Of a stretch of 64,000 bases of DNA, positions 34,270 to 43,060 are shown one piece after another. A program made the translations under genes and the position numbers. The notes under the pieces were generated by a model. The model was not told the origin of the DNA, did not search any database, and saw only the letters and a program-made list of their open reading frames with translations. Source of the DNA: Enterobacter sp. kpr-6 (GTDB lineage: Bacteria; Pseudomonadota; Gammaproteobacteria; Enterobacterales; Enterobacteriaceae); contig NZ_FOYH01000003.1 in assembly GCF_900116015.1 (NCBI RefSeq), positions 124,001 to 188,000 on the forward strand. Direction: 5' to 3'. How positions within the stretch are numbered: position 1 is the stretch's first letter; every line of letters begins with the position of its first letter.

Positions 34270-35190
34270 TGTGAAGGGCTCCTGCTCACTGCCCGTCTTC
34301 TCGCGAAACGCCGCCGGATCCGCTTTCCCCGCCCGCACCCGCGCAACAAGACGCGCAAACGCGCGGTTCTCTTCAGGTGTAAGCCTGACCTGATTCGCCT
34401 TCGCAAACCTCACCAGCGTGACCAGCGGCTGCAACGCATAGTCGTGATACGCCAGCGCCCGCGATTTACGCTTCAATTCATTCGGTAAGAACCCGTTTTC
34501 GTCAACCTGGCTCAACGCCGTGCGCAGCATCGCCACCGCGCGGTTAAACAGATCCTCCCGCCCGGTCACCACGGCAGTGGTCATCAGCGCCGAGGCGGCC
34601 CAGTAACTGTGATTATTGATTTTCTCACGCGGGAGATCCGCCCAGTCACTCACCGTCAGCGTCGCCAGTGCGCTCAGCCAGCGCTCAACCTCAGCGGCCT
34701 GGGGATTGCCGTTAAGCGGCAGACCCGGGGCGAACTGGAGTTGCAGCCAGGCGCTGGTAAAACTCGCCAGCGCCCATTTTCGTACCGCTTTTCCGGTGTG
34801 ACTGGTGATGGTGGATGTCAGTGCATCCTGCACCGCCCAGGCATACAGCGTGCTGACCAGACAATCCGCCACCCGCTTGTCGCCTGCCTTGCCATAACGC
34901 GCCGCCAGCGCCGTGACGCGCTTTTGTGTGGCAGTAATGTTCCGCGTTGCCTGCCGGTAAGCTGCCAGTGCCTCTTTATTCAGCGTGGCGCGCGCAGCGT
35001 CAGAGCCTTCGTATTTACTGCGAAAGACCAGTTCACCGCGAAAGGGCGCGGGTGCCGCAGGACAGGTGAAGTCAGCAGGCTGTGCGCGGGCGGCAGGCGG
35101 CGTGCGGATAAAGTCAGGAGGGGGAAGGTAGTGGGCGGCGGCGGCAGGAAGCGCCACCGCCAGCAGAAGCCATAAACTGTATCGCACCAT
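34246..35190 (-). CDS. PL5-type alginate lyase-like periplasmic protein
   Basis: 314 residues from ATG 35190 with a signal peptide (WLLLAVALPAAAA). It shows the AlgL fold markers: NNHSYWAASALM with the catalytic Asn-His pair and LKRKSRALAYHDYALQPL with the catalytic Tyr. AlgL-type lyases cut poly-mannuronate in the periplasm. No alginate biosynthesis genes are nearby. The last nine residues (TPSPRPSP plus stop) are encoded by repeat island B, so the original C-terminus appears to be replaced or lost. Activity therefore uncertain. Confidence 0.8.
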   Translation of the reverse strand: MVRYSLWLLLAVALPAAAAHYLPPPDFIRTPPAARAQPADFTCPAAPAPFRGELVFRSKYEGSDAARATLNKEALAAYRQATRNITATQKRVTALAARYGKAGDKRVADCLVSTLYAWAVQDALTSTITSHTGKAVRKWALASFTSAWLQLQFAPGLPLNGNPQAAEVERWLSALATLTVSDWADLPREKINNHSYWAASALMTTAVVTGREDLFNRAVAMLRTALSQVDENGFLPNELKRKSRALAYHDYALQPLVTLVRFAKANQVRLTPEENRAFARLVARVRAGKADPAAFREKTGSEQEPFTPSPRPSP

Positions 35191-35242
35191 GCCCGCCTTT
35201 ATTGAAGGAAAGGGTTTTACTATAGCATGGTGCAAAACGGGT

Positions 35243-36781
35243 TCAGTTACTGCCAAAGACCTGCACAGCACGTTGCAGACGTGCAGCGCGGGAGGAGAGA
35301 TCGCAGGCGGCATCGGTGACATGCTCAACCATGCTGTTGTTGTTATGCGTCATCACCCCAATACGTGATACCGACTGGTTAATCAGTTGCAGCGCCAGCG
35401 TTTGCTCTTGCGTCGCTGTGCCGATCTCTTTGATCATCGTGGACATCTGGATCACGCTGTCGATCATCGCCGTCAAATGGGATTCGGTGCTTTCAACCAT
35501 CACCACGCCGCTGCTGACGTTGGCGACGTTTTTCTCAATCAGGGATTTGATCTCTTTTGCCGCCGACGCCGAGTGCTGCGCCAGATTGCGCACTTCGGCG
35601 GCGACCACCGCAAAGCCGCGTCCGGATTCTCCCGCCCGCGCCGCTTCCACCGCGGCATTGAGCGCCAGAATGTTGGTCTGGAAGGCGATGCTGTCAATCA
35701 CACCAATGATATCGACAATCTGGCCGTTATCGCGCGAGACGGACTGCATCATCGAAATCGTCTGCTTCATGACATCGCCGCTTTTCATGGCGTTGGCGCT
35801 GGTTTGATCCGCACGGGTCATCGCTTCGGAGGCGGTTTCTGCGGTTTGCTTCACGGCGCTGGCGATCTCCTCCACGGCAGCGGCGGTCTGGTGCAGATCC
35901 GCTGAGGTTTCTTCGGTGCGCTTTTGCAGCGATTCGCCTTCTTCAGCAATGCGCTGACTGATTTTGCGAATGCCCAGCAGTTGCGTATTCACATCCCCCA
36001 CCAGCGAATTCAGGTTCAGGCCCGACTGATTCACCATGCGCATCAGCAGGCCAATTTCATCGACGCGATTAAACTGGAAATAGTCGGCTTTGCGCCCGGA
36101 AACCACTTTTTGCATCTGGGTGAGGATTTTTTTTAGCGGCGAGGAAACCTGCTTCTGTAAAAATAACGCCAGCAAAATAAACATCACCACCGTTGCGGCC
36201 ATTTTTGCCGCTAAAGGCAGGGCGATTAATTGCAGGGCGAGGATCGCCAGTGCGCTAATAATAATCCCCGCATTAATTCGGCGGGAAACACTCAGCCACT
36301 GAAATAACGACAGGAATGAAAAAACACCCTTGCGAACCAGTAAGCCTTTATAAAAACGATGGCCTTTAACTTTATTTTCGTTGACGGCGTTATACAGTTT
36401 TTCAGCGGCGTCTATTTCTTCGCGCAGCGGTATATTGCGCACTGAGATATAGCCGGTCAGTTCATCCTGGTGATATACCGGGGTGACGTTCGCCCGTACC
36501 CAGTAGTGGTCGCCATTCGTGCGGCGGTTTTTTACCAGCCCGGTCCAGCTCTCGCCTTGCTGGATGGTAAACCACATATCGGCAAAGGCGGCAGGGGGCA
36601 TATCCGGGTGACGAATGATGTTGTGCGGCTCGCCCATCAGTTCGCCTTCTTCATATCCACTCGCCTCAATAAAGGCTGAGTTAGCGTACGAAATATAACT
36701 CTGTGTGTTGGTGGTCGACATCAGCGTCGATCCGTCTTTGAGCAAATACTCTTTTTGTGTAACAAAATTGTTACGCTTCAT
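35243..36781 (-). CDS. Aer-like PAS chemoreceptor
   Basis: 512-residue methyl-accepting protein. N-terminal PAS domain (about residues 15-115) is close to E. coli Aer (TLMSTTNTQSYISYANSAF, NIIRHPDMPPAAFADMWFT, KNRRTNGDHYWVRANVTPV), which binds FAD and senses redox energy. A membrane segment is at about 170-215, then a HAMP-like linker and the cytoplasmic signalling hairpin with QTNILALNAAVEAARAGESG. No periplasmic domain and no C-terminal NWETF tether. ATG 36781 aligns with the Aer start. Confidence 0.88.
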   Translation of the reverse strand: MKRNNFVTQKEYLLKDGSTLMSTTNTQSYISYANSAFIEASGYEEGELMGEPHNIIRHPDMPPAAFADMWFTIQQGESWTGLVKNRRTNGDHYWVRANVTPVYHQDELTGYISVRNIPLREEIDAAEKLYNAVNENKVKGHRFYKGLLVRKGVFSFLSLFQWLSVSRRINAGIIISALAILALQLIALPLAAKMAATVVMFILLALFLQKQVSSPLKKILTQMQKVVSGRKADYFQFNRVDEIGLLMRMVNQSGLNLNSLVGDVNTQLLGIRKISQRIAEEGESLQKRTEETSADLHQTAAAVEEIASAVKQTAETASEAMTRADQTSANAMKSGDVMKQTISMMQSVSRDNGQIVDIIGVIDSIAFQTNILALNAAVEAARAGESGRGFAVVAAEVRNLAQHSASAAKEIKSLIEKNVANVSSGVVMVESTESHLTAMIDSVIQMSTMIKEIGTATQEQTLALQLINQSVSRIGVMTHNNNSMVEHVTDAACDLSSRAARLQRAVQVFGSN

Positions 36782-37163
36782 TAATAACCCCACGATGAAG
36801 TCTCTTTAGATCATCTCAAAAAGGAAGCTGTCTGCGATCTTGAGTGTGCGCTTGACAGTGCAGTAGATTTTATTATGTCCGCTGCATTTTCTACTATCAT
36901 TGTTACAACGGATAGTAGCCACGAGAAATATTTTTTTAGTCGGGCTTAATATTGCGCAAATATTATTTGTTATTAAATTGATAAATAAAAAAGTGCTTAA
37001 ACAGAAATTAAGCGCGCTGTTTTAACTTAATGCAAATTTAAAGAGGGAAAGCGGAATAAGTTGAATCGCATCTTCTTAATCTGTGAAGGTTATTAACAAA
37101 GTTAACGCAAGTTAATGCGGTTGCAGGCCCGAAAGACCTGCACCGCCGGGACTGGAAGAGTGA
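36782..37163. other. AT-rich intergenic region, no gene seen
   Basis: 382 bases, clearly more AT-rich than the neighbouring genes, between the Aer-like receptor start and the LacI-family gene stop. It must hold the receptor promoter. An inverted repeat TGCAGG/CCTGCA (37122-37142) close to the regulator stop may be a weak terminator, though no T-run follows. No open reading frame with a good ribosome-binding site was noticed. Confidence 0.4.
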
Positions 37164-38183
37164 CTACCCGATCAGCGCTTTCGGTGCAGCTACCGACTCT
37201 CTGATAATCAATGTTCCTTCGTGCAGGGTCAGCGGGGCGTTTTCCGGGTCTGAATGCGGTGAGAGTAAAATCCGCACCGCATCACTGATCATTTCATCCA
37301 TCGGGATGTGTACGGTGGTGAGCGTGGGGGTGAAATAGCGGCCGATAATGGAATCATCGAATCCGGCGACGGAGATGTCTGCGGGAACCTGGAATCCATG
37401 ATCGGTCATCGCTTTGGTGACGCCGATGGCCATATCGTCGTTGGCGGCGAGGATGCAGGTCATGTCGCGGCGCTGTTTGAGCAGGGCGCAGCCTGCTTCG
37501 TAGCCGCTTTCGGTGCTCCAGCTTCCGCGCACAATCAATGATTCGTCAGGGGTGATGCCTGCATCTTTCAGCGCATCGCGATAACCCGCGAGGCGGCTGT
37601 CGCCGGTAGGGGAACCTTCGCCGCCTGCCACAAAAGCAATTGTGCGGTGTCCCTGGGCCAGCAGGTGTTCCACCATCTGGCGGCTACAGCGATGGTGATC
37701 GACAAACACCGAATTACTGCGGTTACGCTTGAGTTCGCGGTTGATCACCACAATCGGCACGCTGTTGCGGTCAATGATGTCGTCCAGTTCGTCAACGCTG
37801 AGGTATTTGGGATAGATCATGATGGCCTCACAGCGCAGCTCCAGCAGAAAGTTAATGGCGTTGCGCTCATCTTCTTCGCTGTGCTTGCCGTCGGCCAGAA
37901 TCAACTGGCGCTGGTGATCTTCACTGCACGTGGCGGCCTGGTAAATCATCGCCGAGAAAAAGGGCCCGTTGTACAGGCCGTTGGTGATCACAAGTCCGAC
38001 GGAATTAGACTTGCTGGTTGCCAGTTTGCGGGCCAGCAGGTTAGGGCGATACCCGGTTTCTTCAATGGCCTGGAAAATGCGGGCTTTCACCTCTTCACTG
38101 ACCACCACTTTGCCGTTGAGTGCGCGCGAGACTGTCGCTTTGGAGACGCCCGCCTTTCTGGCAACATCCAGTATTGTGACCAT
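37164..38183 (-). CDS. LacI-family regulator, AscG-like
   Basis: 339 residues from ATG 38183. HTH MVTILDVARKAGVSKATVSRALNGK followed by the hinge (YRPNLLARKLATSKS) and a ribose-binding-like sensor (ADGKHSEEDERNAI, ELRCEAIMIYPKYLSVDELDDIID) all close to E. coli AscG, the repressor of the asc beta-glucoside operon. It lies downstream of, and in line with, the beta-glucoside-type PTS gene. Two AACCGGTTTCATG sites at the PTS promoter fit an AscG-type operator. Confidence 0.88.
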   Translation of the reverse strand: MVTILDVARKAGVSKATVSRALNGKVVVSEEVKARIFQAIEETGYRPNLLARKLATSKSNSVGLVITNGLYNGPFFSAMIYQAATCSEDHQRQLILADGKHSEEDERNAINFLLELRCEAIMIYPKYLSVDELDDIIDRNSVPIVVINRELKRNRSNSVFVDHHRCSRQMVEHLLAQGHRTIAFVAGGEGSPTGDSRLAGYRDALKDAGITPDESLIVRGSWSTESGYEAGCALLKQRRDMTCILAANDDMAIGVTKAMTDHGFQVPADISVAGFDDSIIGRYFTPTLTTVHIPMDEMISDAVRILLSPHSDPENAPLTLHEGTLIIRESVAAPKALIG

Positions 38184-38263
38184 ATATTCCTGCTTATTAT
38201 GAATGCCTGGGTTTATTATGCCGCAGAGCATCAGAGATCAGGCATCCTGAAGCGCAAATTGTG

Positions 38264-38296
38264 CGCCCGGCAGCGAAACGGCGACGTTACCGGGCG
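38264..38296. repeat. Stem-loop between PTS gene and regulator
   Basis: Arms CGCCCGG and CCGGGCG (seven pairs) separated by 19 bases, 10 bases after the PTS stop. No T-run follows on the minus strand, so it is more likely a REP-like element or mRNA stabiliser than a terminator. Confidence 0.4.
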
Positions 38297-38305
38297 TTTA
38301 TGGCA

Positions 38306-40195
38306 TCAGGAAACGGTCATTAATGGCATCAACTGCTGAACAGGTCCCGCAGACTGATGTTTGGTCAGGGTAAATTCATCGCTGTTGATCACCAGCACCG
38401 GGGTGGTGAGATCGTACCCGGCGCGTTCAATGGCCTCTTTATCAAACTCCAGTAGCGGTGTCCCGGCTTTCACCACGTCGCCTTCTTTTACCAGCGGGCG
38501 GAAGTGCTGTCCCTGCAAATTCACCGTGTTCAGCCCGACGTGGATCAACAACTCCGCGCCGTTGTCGCAGGAAAGACCAATCGCATGATGGGAGTCGATC
38601 AGAGTCTCAACCCGCGCATCGCAGGGGGCGACGACCTGACCGTATTGCGGGCGGATGGCGATGCCGTCACCCAATACTTTTTGCGCGAAGGCGTCATCGG
38701 CTACTTCTTCCAGCGCGATCACATCGCCGTTCAGCGGGCTGACCAGATCCAGCGACGTTTTTGCCGCCGTGGTCACCGGCGCGCTGACCGGGGCGGGCTC
38801 TTTCTCTTCAGTAAGAGTTTCTTCCGCAACCGGATCGTCAAAGCCGACGAACTGCACCAGCACGATAGTCAGGATAATCGCCGTTGCGCTGCCCGCCAGT
38901 TCACCAATAAAGGACATCGGCGCATCCGGGCTAATGGCGTTCACCAGGGTGAACAGGCCTGGCAGGGCGGCGTAGGCGTAATAGAGCGAACCAAACAGAC
39001 TGGCGACGACGGCACCGACCGCGCCACCGATACAGCCGCAGATAAACGGCTTTTTAAAGCGCAGCGTCACGCCGTAAATCGCCGGTTCAGTGATACCGAA
39101 AATTGCGGTGATACCCGCCGACATTGAGGTGGTTTTCAGTTCGCGGTTACGGGTTTTCAGGAACACGCCGAATACCGCCGCCATCTGGCCGATCACCGCG
39201 ATAGTCTGATAGGCCTGGAAGGAGTCGTAGCCCTGGGTGTCGAAGTTGGCCATGATCACCGGGGTGATACCCCAGTGCACGCCGAAAATCACAATGATTT
39301 GCCATACGCCGCCAATGACCGCGGCAGCGACCGCAGGGGCGGCGGCAAACAGCGCGTTATAACCGGACGCGATGCCCATCGCCGCCCAGGTGGTTACCGG
39401 ACCAATGATGAGAAGCGTCAGCGGGACGATGATCACAAAGCAAATCAGCGGAGTAAACAGCGCGCTGACCACATCCGGGATCGCCTTTTCAACCCGTTTT
39501 TCCAGCCAGGAGAGCGCCCAGACCAGGAACAGAGGCGGCAGTACCGACGAGGTGTAGACCGTTTTCGCCAGCGGGATCAGCAGGAAGGTGATGGATTCCC
39601 CGTTGGCGATGCGGCCCGCCATAGCAGACCATTCGGGGTTAATCAGCGCACAGCAGCAGAGCACGGCAATAAAGGGATTACATTTGAAGTGGCGCGCGGC
39701 GGTGATGGCAATAAACACCGGCAGGAAGGCAAACGGCGTCCACGACATAAAGTTGAGGATTTCAAAGGTGCCGGTGGTTTTCACATCGGCGTCGATCAGG
39801 GCGACGACAATCAGCAGCCCCTGCAAAATCCCGGCGGCCGCAAGGATATAGACGATCGGCGCGAACACCGCAGACATGGTGCCAATGACCGCATCGAGCC
39901 AGCGGGTTTTGGGTTTGCTGGTGTTGCCGGTGTTATCTTCCCCGATGATCGCGGAGAGGGCGTTAAACACGTCGGCAACGTGGGTGCCGATCACCACCTG
40001 GAACTGACCGCCGCTTTCCACTACCGCAATGACGCCGGGCAGTTTCTGGACCTGCGCTTTCGCCTGGGCTGGCGTTTCGTTTAACACTAAGCGTAAACGG
40101 GTGGCGCATCGGGTGAAACTGTTGATGTTCTTTTCTCCGCCCACTTCCCGCAGGATGTCACTGGCTAACTTATTGTAATCCCTAATAACTGCCAT
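38306..40195 (-). CDS. PTS beta-glucoside-type EIIBCA
   Basis: 629-residue PTS transporter with order IIB (1-90; phospho-Cys in NSFTRCATRL), IIC (about 105-455) and IIA (475-629; histidine in ELLIHVGLNTV), as in BglF. It imports and phosphorylates a beta-glucoside-like sugar. Unlike bgl and asc operons, no phospho-beta-glucosidase gene lies next to it; the downstream gene is an AscG-like repressor. The promoter shows a CRP-like site, -35/-10 boxes and two LacI-type operators. Confidence 0.9.
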   Translation of the reverse strand: MAVIRDYNKLASDILREVGGEKNINSFTRCATRLRLVLNETPAQAKAQVQKLPGVIAVVESGGQFQVVIGTHVADVFNALSAIIGEDNTGNTSKPKTRWLDAVIGTMSAVFAPIVYILAAAGILQGLLIVVALIDADVKTTGTFEILNFMSWTPFAFLPVFIAITAARHFKCNPFIAVLCCCALINPEWSAMAGRIANGESITFLLIPLAKTVYTSSVLPPLFLVWALSWLEKRVEKAIPDVVSALFTPLICFVIIVPLTLLIIGPVTTWAAMGIASGYNALFAAAPAVAAAVIGGVWQIIVIFGVHWGITPVIMANFDTQGYDSFQAYQTIAVIGQMAAVFGVFLKTRNRELKTTSMSAGITAIFGITEPAIYGVTLRFKKPFICGCIGGAVGAVVASLFGSLYYAYAALPGLFTLVNAISPDAPMSFIGELAGSATAIILTIVLVQFVGFDDPVAEETLTEEKEPAPVSAPVTTAAKTSLDLVSPLNGDVIALEEVADDAFAQKVLGDGIAIRPQYGQVVAPCDARVETLIDSHHAIGLSCDNGAELLIHVGLNTVNLQGQHFRPLVKEGDVVKAGTPLLEFDKEAIERAGYDLTTPVLVINSDEFTLTKHQSAGPVQQLMPLMTVS

Positions 40196-40237
40196 TCTTA
40201 TGTACCTTTTTTATGGGTATTGGAGTGTGTGACTTTT

Positions 40238-40255
40238 CATGTAACCGGTTTCATG
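40238..40255. promoter_or_regulatory. LacI/AscG-type operator O1 at PTS promoter
   Basis: CATGTAACCGGTTTCATG, an 18-base palindrome with one mismatched pair. It overlaps the -10 box (TAGCAT on the minus strand, 40253-40258) and the expected transcription start. Confidence 0.65.
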
Positions 40256-40280
40256 CTAACAGTGAATGATTCCCGTGCAA
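40253..40280 (-). promoter_or_regulatory. PTS gene promoter
   Basis: Minus-strand -35 TTGCAC (40275-40280), 16-base spacer and -10 TAGCAT (40253-40258). Both boxes are overlapped by an AACCGGTTTCATG operator, so binding of the AscG-like protein would block RNA polymerase. Confidence 0.55.
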
Positions 40281-40291
40281 CCGGTTTCATG
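40276..40291. promoter_or_regulatory. LacI/AscG-type operator O2 at PTS promoter
   Basis: TGCAACCGGTTTCATG, second copy of the operator, centre 36 bases from O1 and overlapping the -35 box. Confidence 0.6.
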
Positions 40292-40298
40292 GCGAAAA

Positions 40299-40314
40299 TG
40301 TGGCCTGTATCACA
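40299..40314. promoter_or_regulatory. CRP site at PTS promoter
   Basis: TGTGGCCTGTATCACA matches TGTGA-N6-TCACA except for one base. Its centre is about 60 bases upstream of the start expected from the -10 box, the class I activation position. Confidence 0.55.
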
Positions 40315-40430
40315 CGGGGAAGCGAGCGGATGAAAGGCATTTCTGAGGGCATGGAAAAGATTTAATCGTTCAATGTCTTGCCGGTTTACTAGTCTTTAAG
40401 AGTAAATCCGGATGACAAAAGGAGCTGGAA

Positions 40431-40865
40431 ATGCCAATCCGCCCGACTCAACGCCCGACATTTGCCGTGGCGCTCTATGAATTGTTCAATCCGATTCCAC
40501 CGGGGTTTTTCGTCGCCGCGTGGATCTTCGATATTCTGTATATGAAATCGTATCAGCCGTTATGGACAGACGCGGCAGGGTGGCTGATTGTCATCGGGCT
40601 GCTGATGGCGATTATTCCGCGCGTGATCAATCTGGTGCAGGTGTGGTTCGGGCATCGCTCGCAGGGTTCCGCGATCAAAACCCATTTCTGGCTCAACTTA
40701 CTGGCGGTGATTGTCGCCATTTTCAATGCATTCATTCATAGCCGTGATGCCTATGGCGTGGTGCCGCTGGGGGTGATCCTCTCGACCATCACCGTGGTAC
40801 TGATCCTGCTGGCTAATGTTCAACTCGCGCTGCGCCCGCGCGTCGGTTATGGAGACGCGCCATGA
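40431..40865 (+). CDS. DUF2231-type membrane protein
   Basis: 144-residue inner-membrane protein with four hydrophobic segments (FFVAAWIFDILYM, AAGWLIVIGLLMAII, HFWLNLLAVIVAIFNAFI, VVPLGVILSTITVVLIL). AAAGGAG precedes the ATG. The stop overlaps the next ATG (ATGA), so it is coupled to a quinoprotein-type lipoprotein and may serve as its membrane partner or electron acceptor. The family has no settled function. Confidence 0.75.
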   Translation: MPIRPTQRPTFAVALYELFNPIPPGFFVAAWIFDILYMKSYQPLWTDAAGWLIVIGLLMAIIPRVINLVQVWFGHRSQGSAIKTHFWLNLLAVIVAIFNAFIHSRDAYGVVPLGVILSTITVVLILLANVQLALRPRVGYGDAP

Positions 40866-42160
40866 AACATTCGCATCGCACCCTGATTGCTCTGACGATT
40901 GCCGCCGCGCTCAGCGCCTGTGATACCGAAGCGACGCTCGATCCACAAAAGCAGGTCGGGCCGAACCCGGAACTGCCGCAGGCGAAAAACTTCCTGTTGC
41001 CGCCGATGCAGGTGCCTGAAGGCGTCGCCTGGAAAGAGGGGGAAACGCCGAAAGTCCCGGCGGGGCTGAAAATCGAAAAAATCGCCAGCGGCCTGATGCA
41101 CCCACGCCAGGTGTACGTGTTACCGAATAACGATGTGCTGGTGGCGGAAGCAAACGGCACACCGAAACCGACCACGCGGCCCAAGCAACTGATTATGGGC
41201 GTGGTGCAACAGTCGTCCGGTAAAGGCGGTAAGGGCGGGAACCGGATCACGCTGCTGCGTAACGTGAACGGGCAGTGGGAAAAGCATAACTTTATTGAGA
41301 ATCTCAATGCGCCTTTTGGTATCCAGCTAACGGGTAATACGCTGTGGGTGGCCAATGCCGACAGCCTGGTGAAGTTCCCGTATCAGACAGGGCAGACGGA
41401 GATCCGCACGCCGGGTGTGGAAGTCACCGAGCTGCCGGGCGGGCCGATTAACCATCACTGGACGAAATCGCTGCTGGCAAGTCCTGACGGCAGCAAGCTG
41501 TATGTTGGCGTCGGCTCGAACAGTAATATCACCGAGAACGGCATTGGGGCGGAATATCGCCGTGCGGCGGTGCTGGAAGTTGATGCCGCCAGCGGGGCCA
41601 GTCGTATATATGCCAGCGGCCTGCGCAACCCGACCGGGCTTCAGTGGGAACCGCAGAGCGGCAAGCTGTGGGCGATTGTTAACGAGCGCGACGAGATCGG
41701 CTCCGATCTGGTGCCGGATTATATGACCTCGGTGCAGGAGAACGGCTTCTACGGCTGGCCGTACAGTTACTTTGGTCAGCATGTGGATGAGCGCGCCAAA
41801 CCGCCGCGCCCGGATCTGGTGGCGAAAGCCATTAAGCCGGATTATGCAATCAGCTCCCACGTTGCGCCGCTGGGGTTGCTGTTTTATACCGGCGATAATA
41901 TGCCGCAGTATCGCGGCGGGGCGTTTGTTAGCGAACACGGTAGCTGGAACCGCAAACCGCTTAACGGCTACCAGGTGATGTGGGTGAAGTTTGAGAACGG
42001 GATGCCCGTCGGCACGCCGCAGCCGGTGGTCACCGGATTTTTGACTGACGATCAGAAGCAGGTTCGCGGGCTGCCGGTCGGGCTGGCGATGGATCAACAG
42101 GGCGGGTTGCTGGTGGCGGATGACGCCGGGGATGCGATCTGGCGGGTGAGTAAAGAGTAG
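40862..42160 (+). CDS. L-sorbosone dehydrogenase-like PQQ-type lipoprotein
   Basis: 432 residues. N-terminal lipoprotein signal (LIALTIAAALSAC, lipid-modified Cys at 20; Asp follows, which favours inner-membrane retention). The body is a six-bladed beta-propeller of the soluble glucose/sorbosone dehydrogenase family: GLMHPRQVYVLPNNDVLVAEANG, LNAPFGIQL, GLRNPTGLQWEP, GSWNRKPLNGYQV, GLLVADDAGDAIWRV. Such proteins oxidise sugars in the periplasm with PQQ; no PQQ synthesis genes are in this window, so the cofactor would be scavenged or made elsewhere. Confidence 0.85.
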   Translation: MKHSHRTLIALTIAAALSACDTEATLDPQKQVGPNPELPQAKNFLLPPMQVPEGVAWKEGETPKVPAGLKIEKIASGLMHPRQVYVLPNNDVLVAEANGTPKPTTRPKQLIMGVVQQSSGKGGKGGNRITLLRNVNGQWEKHNFIENLNAPFGIQLTGNTLWVANADSLVKFPYQTGQTEIRTPGVEVTELPGGPINHHWTKSLLASPDGSKLYVGVGSNSNITENGIGAEYRRAAVLEVDAASGASRIYASGLRNPTGLQWEPQSGKLWAIVNERDEIGSDLVPDYMTSVQENGFYGWPYSYFGQHVDERAKPPRPDLVAKAIKPDYAISSHVAPLGLLFYTGDNMPQYRGGAFVSEHGSWNRKPLNGYQVMWVKFENGMPVGTPQPVVTGFLTDDQKQVRGLPVGLAMDQQGGLLVADDAGDAIWRVSKE

Positions 42161-42179
42161 TAGGTAGTAGAGTGGTTTC

Positions 42180-42344
42180 CCCTCACCCTGGCCCTCTCCC
42201 CTGGGGAGAGGGGATGGAATGTGCTCAAACTTTGGCTCGGGCCGTCTTTCTCCCTCTCTCTAAGGAGAGGGGATGGAATGTGCTCAAATTTTGGCTAGGG
42301 CCGCCTTTCTCCCTCTCCCTAAGGGAGAGGGTCGGGGTGAGGGT
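42180..42344. repeat. Palindromic repeat island C
   Basis: Begins CCCTCACCCTGGCCCTCTCCC and ends GGGAGAGGGTCGGGGTGAGGG. A 59-base unit is duplicated (42205-42263 and 42264-42322) with about five differences. It separates the convergent sorbosone-dehydrogenase-like and ariR genes and probably ends both transcripts. Confidence 0.85.
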
Positions 42345-42355
42345 ATAAACCCGCG

Positions 42356-42634
42356 TTACAGATCGTCGAGCGTATGATCAACCACGATTTCCAGCGTCTT
42401 ACGAATAACATCACTTCTGACAACGTCACTGGTCGATTCCAGCGCACCAATCAATTGCAGGATAAGGGCTTTATTAGTCAGCGCTTCGCCTGTCGCAAGG
42501 ATATTCCGGATGATGCCACCGAGCAGAGCAGATTCTTCGGTGAGCATGTCGCCTGCGTGACGGAAATAGTCGGACAGCGCAGTATTAGGCATATCTGTGT
42601 AAATTGGTGATTGCTGTGGCATAGACGAGTTCAC
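42356..42634 (-). CDS. ariR: Regulator AriR (YmgB)
   Basis: 92-residue small helical protein; LILQLIGALESTSDVVRSDVIRKTLEIV and the final DDL match E. coli AriR, a dimer linked to acid resistance and biofilm formation. The GTG at 42634 is used because AAAGG lies nine bases upstream; ATG 42622 is a possible internal alternative without a ribosome-binding site. Last gene of ycgZ-ymgA-ariR. The fourth E. coli gene, ymgC, is absent. Confidence 0.88.
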   Translation of the reverse strand: MNSSMPQQSPIYTDMPNTALSDYFRHAGDMLTEESALLGGIIRNILATGEALTNKALILQLIGALESTSDVVRSDVIRKTLEIVVDHTLDDL

Positions 42635-42671
42635 GTTGTCATACCTTTGTTATAAATGAGTAAGGGGCCGC

Positions 42672-42983
42672 TCAATGCTTTTTGCGGGTCGTTTTCTGCA
42701 GGCTGTCGCCAAACAGGGGATAAACATTATTGGCCTGGTCCCCGTCCCAATCCGCTGGTGTGGGTGTTGCGTCCGAATGCATTGATGAAAGGCTGTTGTT
42801 ACTAATTTCGGCAATAACGCGAACAAACACGTCTTTGCGCTGACCGTCTTGTTCTTTTGCTGCCATCGCGCGCAGTCTTTTAATTAGCGCCTGCGTATTC
42901 ACAGGGCCATTTTCTGAAAGGAGAGAGAGTACGGCCTCCCCAATAAATTCGTCGGTCAGTTGCTCTATGTCACTTCTTTTCAT
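42672..42983 (-). CDS. ymgA: Connector protein YmgA
   Basis: 103-residue protein starting MKRSDIEQLTDEFIGEAVLSLL. Length, position between ycgZ and ariR and the helix pattern fit E. coli YmgA, a small protein acting through the Rcs phosphorelay. The C-terminal 35 residues are disordered and basic (QKTTRKKH). Weak ribosome-binding site (AGAGACG), suggesting coupled or low translation. Confidence 0.85.
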   Translation of the reverse strand: MKRSDIEQLTDEFIGEAVLSLLSENGPVNTQALIKRLRAMAAKEQDGQRKDVFVRVIAEISNNSLSSMHSDATPTPADWDGDQANNVYPLFGDSLQKTTRKKH

Positions 42984-43060
42984 AACTGCGTCTCTGATTG
43001 CAAGGACTGTTTGACGCCTGCAATAAACCCTCCCGCCGGATTGCCTGTAACAGGATGATA

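Noticed and set aside
39275-40084. 269-codon plus-strand ORF opposite the PTS gene
   Set aside because: Composition (Arg, Asp, Gln, His-rich) and lack of a ribosome-binding site are those of a shadow frame. The PTS frame on the other strand has full family motifs.
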